Of a DNA stretch of 64,000 nt, positions 1 through 8,393 are shown piece after piece. Source of the DNA: Methylophilus rhizosphaerae (GTDB lineage Bacteria > Pseudomonadota > Gammaproteobacteria > Burkholderiales > Methylophilaceae). How positions within the stretch are numbered: the stretch's first letter is position 1; each line of letters opens with the position of its first letter. A model generated the notes under the pieces. The model made no database searches and was not told the DNA's origin. It saw nothing but the letters and a program-made list of their open reading frames with translations. Made by a program: the position numbers and the translations under genes. The stretch spans positions 1 through 64,000 of the forward strand of contig NZ_FNFX01000003.1 in the NCBI RefSeq assembly GCF_900100975.1. The letters are read 5' to 3'.

Positions 1-232
1 CTGGAGTTTCAGTGAAGACTAACCTTTAGGTTATGTCGGAGCTAAAATCTATAAGGTGTAGTTCAAAGCAATATGATTTGGCAATCATCAAGATAAACGA
101 AACACAAGTTGTTTCATACCCTGCCCATTGAAAGCTGAAAAGCTAAACTTCCTTTACTTCTTCCAATTTGTTAAAGCAGGCTGAGGCCAAAGTAATACCA
201 GGCTCAGCACCATGCATAACATTACCAGTTAT
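1..232 (+). other. 23S-5S rRNA internal spacer (partial)
   Basis: This stretch lies directly upstream of 5S rRNA and carries no credible gene. The conserved 3' end of 23S rRNA is not present, so the window begins inside the spacer. Two inverted repeats are visible: GAAACA/TGTTTC around position 105-125, and GCTGAGGCC at 180-188 against GGCTCAGC at 201-208. The second sits about 25 bases ahead of 5S and could be a processing stem. That reading is inference from position. Confidence 0.6.
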
Positions 233-347
233 GTTTGGGGACAATAGCGGTTTGGAACCACCCCTTCCCATCTCGAACAGGGCCGTGAAACGAACTTGCG
301 CCAATGATAGTGTACTCTTCGTATGCGAAAGTAGGTCATCCCCAAGC
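233..347 (+). rRNA. rrf: 5S ribosomal RNA
   Basis: About 115 nt with the usual proteobacterial 5S landmarks: an internal stretch of the GGAACCACCCCTTCCCATC type, a CGAACAGG segment, and GAAAGTAGGTCATC near the 3' end. The ends pair (GTTTGGGGA with TCCCCAAGC, one G-U), forming helix I. A terminator follows at 357, so this is the distal gene of an rRNA operon whose 16S and 23S genes lie outside the window. The ends are set from helix I and may be off by a base or two. Confidence 0.95.
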
Positions 348-356
348 TCCTTACAG

Positions 357-396
357 AAAACCCCTCAGCATTATTGTGTTGAGGGGTTTTGCTTTT
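357..396 (+). terminator. Rho-independent terminator of the rRNA operon
   Basis: AAAACCCCTC at 357-366 pairs with GAGGGGTTTT at 381-390. The stem extends to about 14 bp with one G-U pair and closes on a 6-nt loop; a further T-rich run follows (GCTTTT). It sits ten bases after the 5S 3' end. Confidence 0.9.
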
Positions 397-520
397 AAAA
401 CACAAAACAGCATCCCTCCTGGAATCATTATCAGAGAGCCGGAAGTGATCATGAATTAAATCAAGCGCCAATAAAACCATTGCTAATGGCACTATGTGCG
501 ATGCACGGTCAGGTGTGACT

Positions 521-548
521 TTGAATTTAAAAGGAATTTTGTTATAAT
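521..548 (+). promoter_or_regulatory. Sigma-70-type promoter of the rimP-nusA-infB operon
   Basis: A -35-like TTGAAT (521-526) and a perfect -10 TATAAT (543-548) are separated by 16 bp. The expected start site is near 555, giving a leader of about 60 nt before rimP that includes the hairpin at 560-576. No other comparable promoter was seen between the rRNA terminator and rimP. Confidence 0.65.
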
Positions 549-559
549 TGCTGAGATAG

Positions 560-581
560 ATGGGCGTTACGCCCATTTTTT
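560..581 (+). promoter_or_regulatory. Leader hairpin with U-tract, rimP-leader-like
   Basis: ATGGGCG (560-566) pairs perfectly with CGCCCAT (570-576) across a TTA loop, and six T residues follow. In the transcript this is a short intrinsic-terminator-like hairpin only a few nt after the predicted start site. A small conserved hairpin of this kind upstream of rimP is known in proteobacteria (the rimP-leader RNA motif). Membership here is my judgement from shape and position. It could attenuate the operon. Confidence 0.55.
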
Positions 582-617
582 GTTTTTGGACGTTGTATTC
601 GGGAATTAAGGGCTGCC

Positions 618-1106
618 ATGCAGAGTTTGCATTCGGTTGTTGAAAAGACGGTGACCCAGCTAGGGTACGAGTTGGTTGATTTTGAGGTAGCCAATCGCGG
701 TAAGTTATTACGCGTATTTATCGACAAGTTGGTGCCTCAGGATACGAAAGATAGCGTCACCATAGACGATTGTGTATTGGTCAGCAACCAGCTTGGCAAT
801 GTGCTGACCGTTGAGTTGGATATTGATTATGACCGGCTGGAAGTGTCTTCTGCCGGTCTGGATCGCGTGTTGCGCAAGGAGCAGGACTTTATCCGGTTTG
901 TCGGCGAACGCGCGCAAGTGAAATTGCGCATGGGGATTCGGGATGATGGTCCAAAAGCTACGGCAACTACCTTGCCAAGAAAAACCTTTTTGGGGATTCT
1001 GCAAGGCGTTGAAGATGGCAACGTGGTAATTGAATGTGATGGCTGGAGATACAGCCTGTCGCTGGATAATATAGATAAGGCTCGCTTGAGCCCGGTTTTT
1101 GATTAA
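618..1106 (+). CDS. rimP: Ribosome maturation factor RimP
   Basis: The 162-aa product matches the RimP family in length and layout: an N-terminal alpha/beta domain (about 1-85, with [22 protein letters not shown]) and a C-terminal SH3-like barrel. RimP assists late 30S assembly in the cytoplasm. The ATG start fits the conserved N-terminus. It heads the operon with nusA 38 bp downstream, the standard proteobacterial order, and the hairpin at 560-581 lies in its leader. Confidence 0.95.
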   Translation: MQSLHSVVEKTVTQLGYELVDFEVANRGKLLRVFIDKLVPQDTKDSVTIDDCVLVSNQLGNVLTVELDIDYDRLEVSSAGLDRVLRKEQDFIRFVGERAQVKLRMGIRDDGPKATATTLPRKTFLGILQGVEDGNVVIECDGWRYSLSLDNIDKARLSPVFD

Positions 1107-1144
1107 TTTGTTTGGTGAATCCGTACGGTGAGTTGGAGATTACG

Positions 1145-2611
1145 ATGAGTCGTGAAATTTTGTTGTTGGTTGATGCGCTGGCACATGAAAAGAATGTCGG
1201 CAAGGACGTAATTTTTACGGCGTTGGAATTGGCATTGGCTTCGGCAACTAAAAAGAACCATGAAGAAGGTGCTGACATTCGTGTCGAGATTGACCGTGAG
1301 TCGGGTGACTATAAAACATTCAGGCGCTGGCAATATGTGGAATATGATCTGCTGGAAAGCTCCACTTATCAGTTCGATGAGGAAGATGAGCGTGCGAATG
1401 GTCGCCAGATTGGTGACTATTACGAAGAGCCGCTGGAGTCTATTTCATTTGGCCGTATCGGTGCACAAGCTGCTAAACAGGTGATTCTGCAAAAAGTGCG
1501 TGAAGCCGAGCGCGAACAAATGATCCAGGACTTTTTGGCCCGCGGTGAAAGTCTGGTGACCGGCGTGATTAAACGCATGGAAAAAGGCAATGCGATTATT
1601 GAAATTGGTCGTATTGAATCTTTGCTGCCACGTGAGGCGATGATCCCCAAGGAGAATCTGCGGGTTGGTGACCGTGTGCGTGCTTATCTGTCGCGTGTGG
1701 ACCGTGGTGGCCGTGGCCCACAACTGATTTTGTCACGCGTGGCACCTGACTTCCTCAAGCGTTTGTTTGAGCTGGAAGTACCTGAAATTGAAGAGGGTTT
1801 GTTGGAAATCCGTTCCGCAGCGCGTGACCCGGGTTTGCGTTCCAAAATTGCCGTGAAAACCAATGACCAGCGCCTGGACCCGGTGGGTACCTGCGTGGGT
1901 ATGCGTGGTTCCCGTGTGCAGGCAGTAACCTCAGAGCTGGGTGGCGAACGTGTGGATATCGTATTGTGGAGCATGGATCCTGCTCAGTTTGTGATCAATG
2001 CCCTGGCACCGGCGGAAGTCACTTCTATCGTTGTTGACGAAGATGCGCATAGCATGGACGTGGTGGTGAACGAAGAGCAACTGGCCGTCGCGATTGGCCG
2101 TAATGGCCAGAATGTGCGCCTGGCTTCAGAGCTGACCGGCTGGAGCTTGAATATCCTGACAGAAGAAGCCGCTGCGCAGAAAAACCAGGACGAATACGCA
2201 AAAATCAGCCAGTTGTTTATGGAAAAACTGGATGTGGATGATGAAGTGGCCGACATCCTGGTACAGGAAGGTTTCAGTACGCTGGAAGAAATTGCCTATG
2301 TACCGATGGCTGAAATGGCTGAGATCGAAGCGTTTGATGAAGATACCATCAATGAGTTGCGTTCCCGTGCCCGCGCTGCTTTGCTGACCGAGGCGATTGC
2401 CAAGGAAGAAAAAGTGGAAGAAGACACCAATGACTTGATGACATTGGAAGGCATGGATGCCGATACCGCCCATAAACTGTCAGTCAATAATATCCATTCC
2501 AGCGAAGATCTGGCGGAATTGGCAGTGGATGAGCTGGTTGAGCTGACTGGCATGGATGATGAGCGTGCCAAGTCGTTAATCATGACGGCACGTGCCCCTT
2601 GGTTTAAATAA
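1145..2611 (+). CDS. nusA: Transcription termination/antitermination factor NusA
   Basis: The 488-aa protein has the full proteobacterial layout: N-terminal RNA-polymerase-binding domain (about 1-125), S1 domain (about 135-200), two KH domains (about 200-345, with [18 protein letters not shown] and [18 protein letters not shown]), and two acidic C-terminal repeats (about 360-488). It acts with RNA polymerase in pausing, rho-independent termination and rRNA antitermination. I place the start at ATG 1145 ([18 protein letters not shown]) because GGAG at 1135-1138 is correctly spaced. A longer TTG-start reading from 1112 adds 11 residues not typical of the family. Confidence 0.96.
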   Translation: MSREILLLVDALAHEKNVGKDVIFTALELALASATKKNHEEGADIRVEIDRESGDYKTFRRWQYVEYDLLESSTYQFDEEDERANGRQIGDYYEEPLESISFGRIGAQAAKQVILQKVREAEREQMIQDFLARGESLVTGVIKRMEKGNAIIEIGRIESLLPREAMIPKENLRVGDRVRAYLSRVDRGGRGPQLILSRVAPDFLKRLFELEVPEIEEGLLEIRSAARDPGLRSKIAVKTNDQRLDPVGTCVGMRGSRVQAVTSELGGERVDIVLWSMDPAQFVINALAPAEVTSIVVDEDAHSMDVVVNEEQLAVAIGRNGQNVRLASELTGWSLNILTEEAAAQKNQDEYAKISQLFMEKLDVDDEVADILVQEGFSTLEEIAYVPMAEMAEIEAFDEDTINELRSRARAALLTEAIAKEEKVEEDTNDLMTLEGMDADTAHKLSVNNIHSSEDLAELAVDELVELTGMDDERAKSLIMTARAPWFK

Positions 2612-2678
2612 TCCTTGCCAGGCAAGCATCATGCATACCTCTTAATTAGAAAATAAAGTAATTGAACTGGAGCAGTAC

Positions 2679-5381
2679 ATGGCACTTTCAACCGTTGCAC
2701 AATTTGCCGCAGAACTGGGTCTTCCAACGACTCTGTTGATCGAGCAACTGAAAAGCGCGGGCGTTAACAAAACGTCTGTGGATGATTTTTTGGAAGAAAG
2801 TGACAAGTCTGCATTGCTGGATTACTTGCGCAAGGAGCATGGCGCGGCTAATGCACCTAAAAACAAAATCACGCTGACACGCAAGCAGAATACCGAAATC
2901 AAGAAGACCGATAGTTCGGGCAAGGCACGTACGATCCAGGTCGAAGTGCGTAAAAAGCGTGTATTGGAACGGCCTGAAGAGGCGGGTTATGACACTTCAG
3001 CGGAGTTGACTTCCGCTATCGAGGCGGCAGAATTACCGGCTGCTATTGAAGTGCCCCTGGAAGCTCCCGAAGCGGTGGTTGAAGCAGCACCGGAAATTCC
3101 TGAGGTTGAGCCAGTGCCAGAAGAACCTGCGGCTGAGGTGGTGGTTGAAGAGGTCGCTGCACCGGTGGAAACACCCGCGCCGGCTCCAGTCAGTAAAAAA
3201 ACGGTGGTGTTGTCAGCGCAAGAAATTGCGTTGCGTGAGCAGGAAGCCGCCCGTGCAGCCAAACTGGCTGCTTTGCAGGCTGAGGATGTAAAACGCAGGC
3301 AGGCGCTGACACAGCGTCGAGCTGAGGAAGAAGTCAAACGCCAGGCTGAGGCTGAAGCCGCTAAAAACAAACCTGCAGCAAGTAAACTGTCAGAAGGAAC
3401 ACTGCATAAACCTGCCAATAAAGTGGCAGATAAACCCGCAGACAGCAAAGACAAGAAAGCCAAGCCGGATAACCGCGACTGGAACGAAAACGAAAACAAG
3501 AAACGCGGCATCAAAACTCGTGGGGATGCTAGTGGTGCCAACCAGGGCTGGCGCACTCCCAAGAACAAACATCACAAATTGCATAAAGATGATCAGCACG
3601 CATTCAATGCGCCGACTGAACCCGTGATTAAAGAAGTCATGGTGCCTGAAACCATTTCCGTGGCCGACTTGGCGCACAAAATGTCTGTCAAGGCCGCTGA
3701 GGTAATCAAGGCCCTGATGAAAATGGGCATGATGGTGACCATTAACCAGGTGCTGGATCAAGATACTGCGATAATCCTGGTAGAAGAAATGGGCCATAAG
3801 GCCCAGGCTGCCGCTGCCAATGACCCGGAAAGCTTCCTGGAAGAAACCGATAACGTGGTGGAGGCCGTGATGGAGCCGCGCCCTCCTGTCGTGACCGTAA
3901 TGGGCCACGTTGACCATGGTAAAACTTCCTTGCTTGACTATATTCGCGCTAGTCGTGTTGCGTCTGGCGAAGCAGGGGGCATTACCCAGCATATCGGTGC
4001 TTACCATGTGGAAACGCCGCGTGGCATGGTGACCTTCCTGGATACCCCTGGTCACGAAGCATTTACTGCCATGCGTGCCCGCGGTGCCAAAGCGACAGAT
4101 ATTGTGATTCTGGTGGTATCCGCCGATGACGGTGTGATGCCACAAACCATTGAGGCGATCCACCACGCGAAAGCGGGTAATGTGCCTATCGTGGTGGCGA
4201 TCAATAAAATTGATAAGCCGGAAGCACAGCCTGAGCGCGTGAAAAATGAGCTGATTAGCCATGAAGTGGTACCGGAAGAATATGGCGGTGACACTATGTT
4301 CCGCGAGGTGTCTGCCAAAACCGGTAAAGGCATTGATGAGTTGCTGGAAGCCGTATTGTTGCAAGCCGAAGTGCTGGAACTGCAAGCACCACAAAATACG
4401 CCAGCCAAAGGCCTGGTGATCGAAGGCCGCCTGGACAAAGGCCGTGGCCCGGTTTCTACCGTATTGGTACAGTCTGGTATCTTGCGGCGTGGGGATATGT
4501 TGCTGGCTGGTACAGCGTTTGGCCGCGTGCGCGCCATGCTGGATGAAAATGGTCAGGACATCAAGGAAGCTGGTCCTTCTATTCCAGTCGAGGTGTTGGG
4601 TTTGTCTGACGTGCCGAGCGCCGGTGAAGAAACCATTGTGCTGAATGACGAGCGCAAGGCGCGTGAAATTGCCTTGTTCCGCCAGGGCAAGTTCCGCGAT
4701 GTCAAGCTGGCCAAACAGCAGGCCGCCAAGCTGGAAAATATGTTTGAACAGATGGCCGAAGGCGAAGTGCAGACACTGAACCTGATCATCAAGTCAGATG
4801 TACAAGGCTCTTACGAAGCCTTGGCTACTAGCTTGCAAAAATTGTCGACCAGCGAAGTGCGCGTCAATATTATCCATACTGCGGTTGGTGCGATCAGTGA
4901 GTCTGATGTCAATCTGGCTGCGGCTTCCAAGGCGGTATTGATTGGTTTTAACGTCCGTGCCGATGCTGGTGCACGCAAACTGGTGGAAAACCTGGATGTC
5001 GATTTGCGCTACTACAATATCATTTACGAAGCCGTGGATGAGATCAAGGCTGCACTGGGTGGTATGCTGGCGCCAGAGCAGAAAGAACAGATGATCGGTA
5101 CGGTTGAAATCCGTGAAGTCTTCAAGATCTCCAAAGTGGGTTCGATTGCGGGTTGTTATGTGCAGGATGGCGTGGTTAAACGTAACTCCAAGGTCCGCCT
5201 GCTGCGCAATAACGTAATTATCCATACCGGTGAGCTGGATTCACTGAAACGCTTCAAGGATGACGTCAAGGAAGTGAAGAACAATTTTGAGTGTGGCCTG
5301 TCATTGAAGAACTATAATGACATTGAAGTAGGCGATATCCTGGAAGTGTATGAAGTCGTTGAAGTGGCACGCACCCTCTAA
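2679..5381 (+). CDS. infB: Translation initiation factor IF-2
   Basis: The 900-aa GTPase places initiator tRNA on the 30S subunit. There is a short IF2_N module at the N-terminus, a long low-complexity charged linker (about 85-310; Ala/Glu/Pro-rich then Lys-rich), a second IF2_N segment, then the G domain with GHVDHGKT (G1), DTPGHEAF (G3) and NKID (G4), followed by domains II, III and the initiator-tRNA-binding C-terminus. The ATG is preceded by CTGGAG. It follows nusA by 67 bp in the same operon. Confidence 0.97.
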   Translation: MALSTVAQFAAELGLPTTLLIEQLKSAGVNKTSVDDFLEESDKSALLDYLRKEHGAANAPKNKITLTRKQNTEIKKTDSSGKARTIQVEVRKKRVLERPEEAGYDTSAELTSAIEAAELPAAIEVPLEAPEAVVEAAPEIPEVEPVPEEPAAEVVVEEVAAPVETPAPAPVSKKTVVLSAQEIALREQEAARAAKLAALQAEDVKRRQALTQRRAEEEVKRQAEAEAAKNKPAASKLSEGTLHKPANKVADKPADSKDKKAKPDNRDWNENENKKRGIKTRGDASGANQGWRTPKNKHHKLHKDDQHAFNAPTEPVIKEVMVPETISVADLAHKMSVKAAEVIKALMKMGMMVTINQVLDQDTAIILVEEMGHKAQAAAANDPESFLEETDNVVEAVMEPRPPVVTVMGHVDHGKTSLLDYIRASRVASGEAGGITQHIGAYHVETPRGMVTFLDTPGHEAFTAMRARGAKATDIVILVVSADDGVMPQTIEAIHHAKAGNVPIVVAINKIDKPEAQPERVKNELISHEVVPEEYGGDTMFREVSAKTGKGIDELLEAVLLQAEVLELQAPQNTPAKGLVIEGRLDKGRGPVSTVLVQSGILRRGDMLLAGTAFGRVRAMLDENGQDIKEAGPSIPVEVLGLSDVPSAGEETIVLNDERKAREIALFRQGKFRDVKLAKQQAAKLENMFEQMAEGEVQTLNLIIKSDVQGSYEALATSLQKLSTSEVRVNIIHTAVGAISESDVNLAAASKAVLIGFNVRADAGARKLVENLDVDLRYYNIIYEAVDEIKAALGGMLAPEQKEQMIGTVEIREVFKISKVGSIAGCYVQDGVVKRNSKVRLLRNNVIIHTGELDSLKRFKDDVKEVKNNFECGLSLKNYNDIEVGDILEVYEVVEVARTL

Positions 5382-5535
5382 TTTCAAGGCAATGACTTTA
5401 GAATTCGTCATGATGCAGGCCTTGCTGGAGAGATGTCACCCCAAAAATGTTCGCTTACATATTCAAGATATGCTGTGCTCCATTTTTTGTGCGAGGCCTA
5501 GCCTCATTCAGGGTTTAGGGTCAGGAGCTTTTTAA

Positions 5536-5907
5536 TTGGCTAAAGCGTTTTCCCGTAACGACCGTGTCTCTGAGCAAATGCGCCGTGAACTGGCGGATTT
5601 GCTCATGTTCGAGGTCAAAGATCCGCGTGTGCAAATGGTCACCTTGACCGGGGTTGAGGTGGCTGGCGATATGGCACATGCCAAGGTCTTTTACACCGCC
5701 CAGAAAAACAGCAAAGGCCTGCAGGCCGGGCTGGAAAAGGCTGCTGGCTTTCTGCGCTCCCAGTTGGGCAAGCGCATGATGATACGCACCGTGCCGCAAT
5801 TGCATTTTGTCTATGATGAATCCATAGACCGTGGCATGCAGATGGACAAGCTGATTAATGAAGCGATGTCCGAGCAGACCCCTCCCGATACTCCTTCGCA
5901 AGAATAG
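5536..5907 (+). CDS. rbfA: Ribosome-binding factor A
   Basis: The 123-aa KH-fold protein binds the 30S subunit and is needed for 16S 5'-end maturation. Recognisable segments are RVSEQMRRELADLLMFEVKDPRV at the start and MMIRTVPQLHFVYDESIDRG near the C-terminus. The start is TTG at 5536, with AGGAG at 5522-5526 as ribosome-binding site; no ATG lies upstream in frame. A 154-bp gap separates it from infB. Six bases separate it from truB, so the two are probably translationally linked. Confidence 0.93.
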   Translation: MAKAFSRNDRVSEQMRRELADLLMFEVKDPRVQMVTLTGVEVAGDMAHAKVFYTAQKNSKGLQAGLEKAAGFLRSQLGKRMMIRTVPQLHFVYDESIDRGMQMDKLINEAMSEQTPPDTPSQE

Positions 5908-5913
5908 TTCCCC

Positions 5914-6813
5914 ATGCAGACCAAACGCATTAAACGCGCCGTCCACGGTGTGTTATTGCTGGATAAGCCGCATGGCTTTTCATCCAATCAGGCGCTGCAG
6001 AAAGTCAAATGGCTGTACCAGGCACAAAAAGCTGGTCATACAGGTACCCTGGATCCGCTGGCGACCGGGGTATTGCCCATCTGCTTTGGCGAAGCCACCA
6101 AGTTTGCCCAGCATCTGACTGACGAAAATAAAACCTATATTGCCACGGTAAAGTTTGGCGAGACCACCACGACGGGTGATAGGGAGGGCGAGATATTGCA
6201 GGTTGTGGCATGCAATGTACAACCGCATGAAATTGAAGCCGTATTGCCATCCCTGACTGGTGCAATTACGCAAATTCCTCCCATGTATTCTGCACTCAAG
6301 GTGGATGGCAAGCCGTTGTATGCTTATGCACGTGAAGGCGTGGAGCTGGAGCGAACACCACGGCAGGTGACAATTTATGCCATGAAGTTGCTGGATTGCC
6401 GGGACAATATTGCGAATATCGAAGTGACTTGCAGCAAGGGCACATACATCCGTACATTGGCTGAAGATATTGGTAAATTGCTGGCAGTGGGCGCTCACTT
6501 GACGGATCTGCGCCGGACGGCTACCGCAACTTACCAGATTGCGCATACGGTAACTATCGCAGCGCTGGAGGCCATGACCATGGAGGCACGTGATGCCTTG
6601 CTGCTGCCGGTTGATACCGCAATTAATGCCTTACCCAAGGTGGAGTTGCATGCGGATGCCGCGTATTATTTCAAGCAAGGTAACCCGGTATGGTTAGCTG
6701 GCCATATCCCTGATGGTGAAATACGGGTCTATAGTGAGGCTGGCTTATTTCTAGGGGTAGGCGTGCAACTCGCCAATGGGCGTATCGCACCTAAACGCGT
6801 CGTCAATTTATAG
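5914..6813 (+). CDS. truB: tRNA pseudouridine(55) synthase TruB
   Basis: The 299-aa enzyme makes pseudouridine 55 in the tRNA T-loop. The catalytic segment GHTGTLDPLATGVLPICFGEATK holds the active Asp (near residue 48), and VDKPHGFSS-like LLDKPHGFSSNQAL opens the protein. A conserved C-terminal KGTYIRTLAEDIG motif is present. In many relatives rpsO and pnp follow at once; here they are 11.5 kb away. Confidence 0.96.
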   Translation: MQTKRIKRAVHGVLLLDKPHGFSSNQALQKVKWLYQAQKAGHTGTLDPLATGVLPICFGEATKFAQHLTDENKTYIATVKFGETTTTGDREGEILQVVACNVQPHEIEAVLPSLTGAITQIPPMYSALKVDGKPLYAYAREGVELERTPRQVTIYAMKLLDCRDNIANIEVTCSKGTYIRTLAEDIGKLLAVGAHLTDLRRTATATYQIAHTVTIAALEAMTMEARDALLLPVDTAINALPKVELHADAAYYFKQGNPVWLAGHIPDGEIRVYSEAGLFLGVGVQLANGRIAPKRVVNL

Positions 6814-6885
6814 ACCACCCTCACGTTCATTCAGGTTTTCATGAGCCTGACCATCCCAAAGTACGTCACGTGCTAAGGAGGAAGT

Positions 6886-7917
6886 ATGCGTATCTGCTTA
6901 AAAGGCTATTTCCTGGGTCTATTGCTACTGCTGGCATTCCCGCTAGGCGCCATAGAAGCCTCGCCGGTAACGGTACTCTACAGTGATCGTTTCCTGATGC
7001 ATGATACCGGGCCAGGACATCCGGAAAATGCTGACCGACTGGCCAGTATCGTACGGCAACTCCAGCAAAATGAAGCTCTCAATGCCAGTTTGCGCTGGCC
7101 AACTTTTTCTGCGGCTACCCAAGAAGATTTATTGCGTGTGCACCAGGCCGGTTACCTGGATTTATTAGAGGCCGAGCAACGGCCCCTTGGCGCACATGAA
7201 TACCAGCTACTGAGTACGGGTGATACTGTCATTTCGAGACATTCACTGGAGATTGCCAAATTGGCCAGTGGTGCGGCGATAGCTGGTGTCGATGCCGTGA
7301 TGCAAAATCAAAGCAAAAGTGCATTTGTATTGGTCAGGCCACCTGGGCATCATGCCACCAGGGATCGGGGGATGGGCTTTTGTATTTATAATCATGTGGC
7401 TGTGGCGGCGCGGTATGCCCAAAAGCAATATGCTGTTCGGCGCATCCTGATTGTGGATATTGACGTGCACCACGGAAATGGCACACAGGATATTTTTGAT
7501 CAGGATGACAGCGTATTTTATTTCAGTGCGCACCAGCATCCGCTGTATCCCGGCTCGGGGCGACCAGAAGAAGCTGGGCACGGCAAGGGTAAAGGTTATA
7601 CGATTAATATCGATCTGCCGCCAGCCAGCGATGAGTCCATTCTGCTGTCAACGCTCTCTGCCCAATTAGCACCGGCCATGCAACAGTTCAAGCCAGACTT
7701 GGTTCTGGTGTCAGCGGGCCTGGATGCACATCATGGAGATCTGCTGGGCGGGTTGCGTTATTCAGAGGCGGGCTATGCGGCGATTGCGCAGGCACTGGTG
7801 AATTTGGCCAATCAATATGCCCAGGGCCGTACTGTCTGGGTATTGGAAGGCGGTTATGTGCCCGGCAATAATGCCTTTGCCGTTGAGTCGATATTGCAGG
7901 TGTTGATTGGTCGTTAG
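6886..7917 (+). CDS. Exported histone-deacetylase-fold amidohydrolase
   Basis: A 343-aa member of the HDAC/acetoin-utilisation/acetylpolyamine-amidohydrolase superfamily. The catalytic features are intact: GPGHPENADR (43-51), RPPGHHATRDRGMGFC with the paired His 155-156, DIDVHHGNGT with zinc ligands Asp193 and His195, SAGLDAHHGD with Asp280, and LEGGY (320-324). Family members cleave acetyl-lysine or acetylated amines with Zn2+. Unusually, residues 1-25 look like a cleavable signal peptide (charged start, LLLLLAFPL core, then AIEA), suggesting periplasmic action. The ribosome-binding site AAGGAGG before ATG is very strong. Substrate is unknown; N-acetylated polyamines or cell-wall sugars are guesses. 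Confidence 0.85.
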   Translation: MRICLKGYFLGLLLLLAFPLGAIEASPVTVLYSDRFLMHDTGPGHPENADRLASIVRQLQQNEALNASLRWPTFSAATQEDLLRVHQAGYLDLLEAEQRPLGAHEYQLLSTGDTVISRHSLEIAKLASGAAIAGVDAVMQNQSKSAFVLVRPPGHHATRDRGMGFCIYNHVAVAARYAQKQYAVRRILIVDIDVHHGNGTQDIFDQDDSVFYFSAHQHPLYPGSGRPEEAGHGKGKGYTINIDLPPASDESILLSTLSAQLAPAMQQFKPDLVLVSAGLDAHHGDLLGGLRYSEAGYAAIAQALVNLANQYAQGRTVWVLEGGYVPGNNAFAVESILQVLIGR

Positions 7918-7963
7918 GGGTGTATTTGCAACAAAATTGCATAAATATGTTAATATATCCGGC

Positions 7964-8281
7964 ATGTTAAAGCGGTTTTATATTTATGTGTTTCTTTCCA
8001 TGCTGTTTGCAGTCACGCAAATCGGTATGGCTGCGCATGAAATCAGCCACTTAAAAGATCTCACCGGTCAGTCACAGCCTGACCACAAACAAACAGGTAG
8101 CGAGCCTTGTACACTATGCCTGGGCCTCTCACTGATTGCCGGTGCCGTACCATCCACTCCCCTGGTGTGTCCGCTGATGGCAGGTGTCGAACCTGCTTAC
8201 AGTTTTGTTTCCCACTCGTTTGCCCAACCCTTTGAGCGGCTTTATGCCGCACGCGCCCCACCGGCTTTCATTCAGTCTTAA
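7964..8281 (+). CDS. Small exported protein, DUF2946-like
   Basis: About 105 aa: an N-terminal signal sequence (MLKRFYIYVFLSMLFAVTQIGMA), a His-containing AAHEISHLKDL segment, a CTLC pair, and a C-terminal RLYAARAPPAF. A CxxC pair and terminal RAPP-type motif are typical of the DUF2946 family, often found beside metal-related TonB receptor genes. The start is ATG 7964; no clear Shine-Dalgarno precedes it. It lies 112 bp ahead of a ZnuD-like receptor and may be expressed with it. Function is unknown; a periplasmic metal-handling role is inference from context. Confidence 0.6.
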   Translation: MLKRFYIYVFLSMLFAVTQIGMAAHEISHLKDLTGQSQPDHKQTGSEPCTLCLGLSLIAGAVPSTPLVCPLMAGVEPAYSFVSHSFAQPFERLYAARAPPAFIQS

Positions 8282-8393
8282 CTCCCTTGAATATGCGCCT
8301 TGAGCGCAGTTGAATTATTGTCTGCAGAGTTTGCTACCGCATAGGCATGTGGTTTATCGCTATGGCTGCGGGCAGGCTAATTGTTGAGAAAGA

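Noticed and set aside
3390-4394. 334-aa open frame antisense to infB
   Set aside because: Lies wholly opposite a strongly conserved gene, His/Gln/Phe-rich composition typical of antisense frames, no ribosome-binding site.
7918-7963. Zur box upstream of the DUF2946-like gene
   Set aside because: The AT-rich stretch around ATATGTTAATATAT is only loosely palindromic and could be ordinary promoter sequence.
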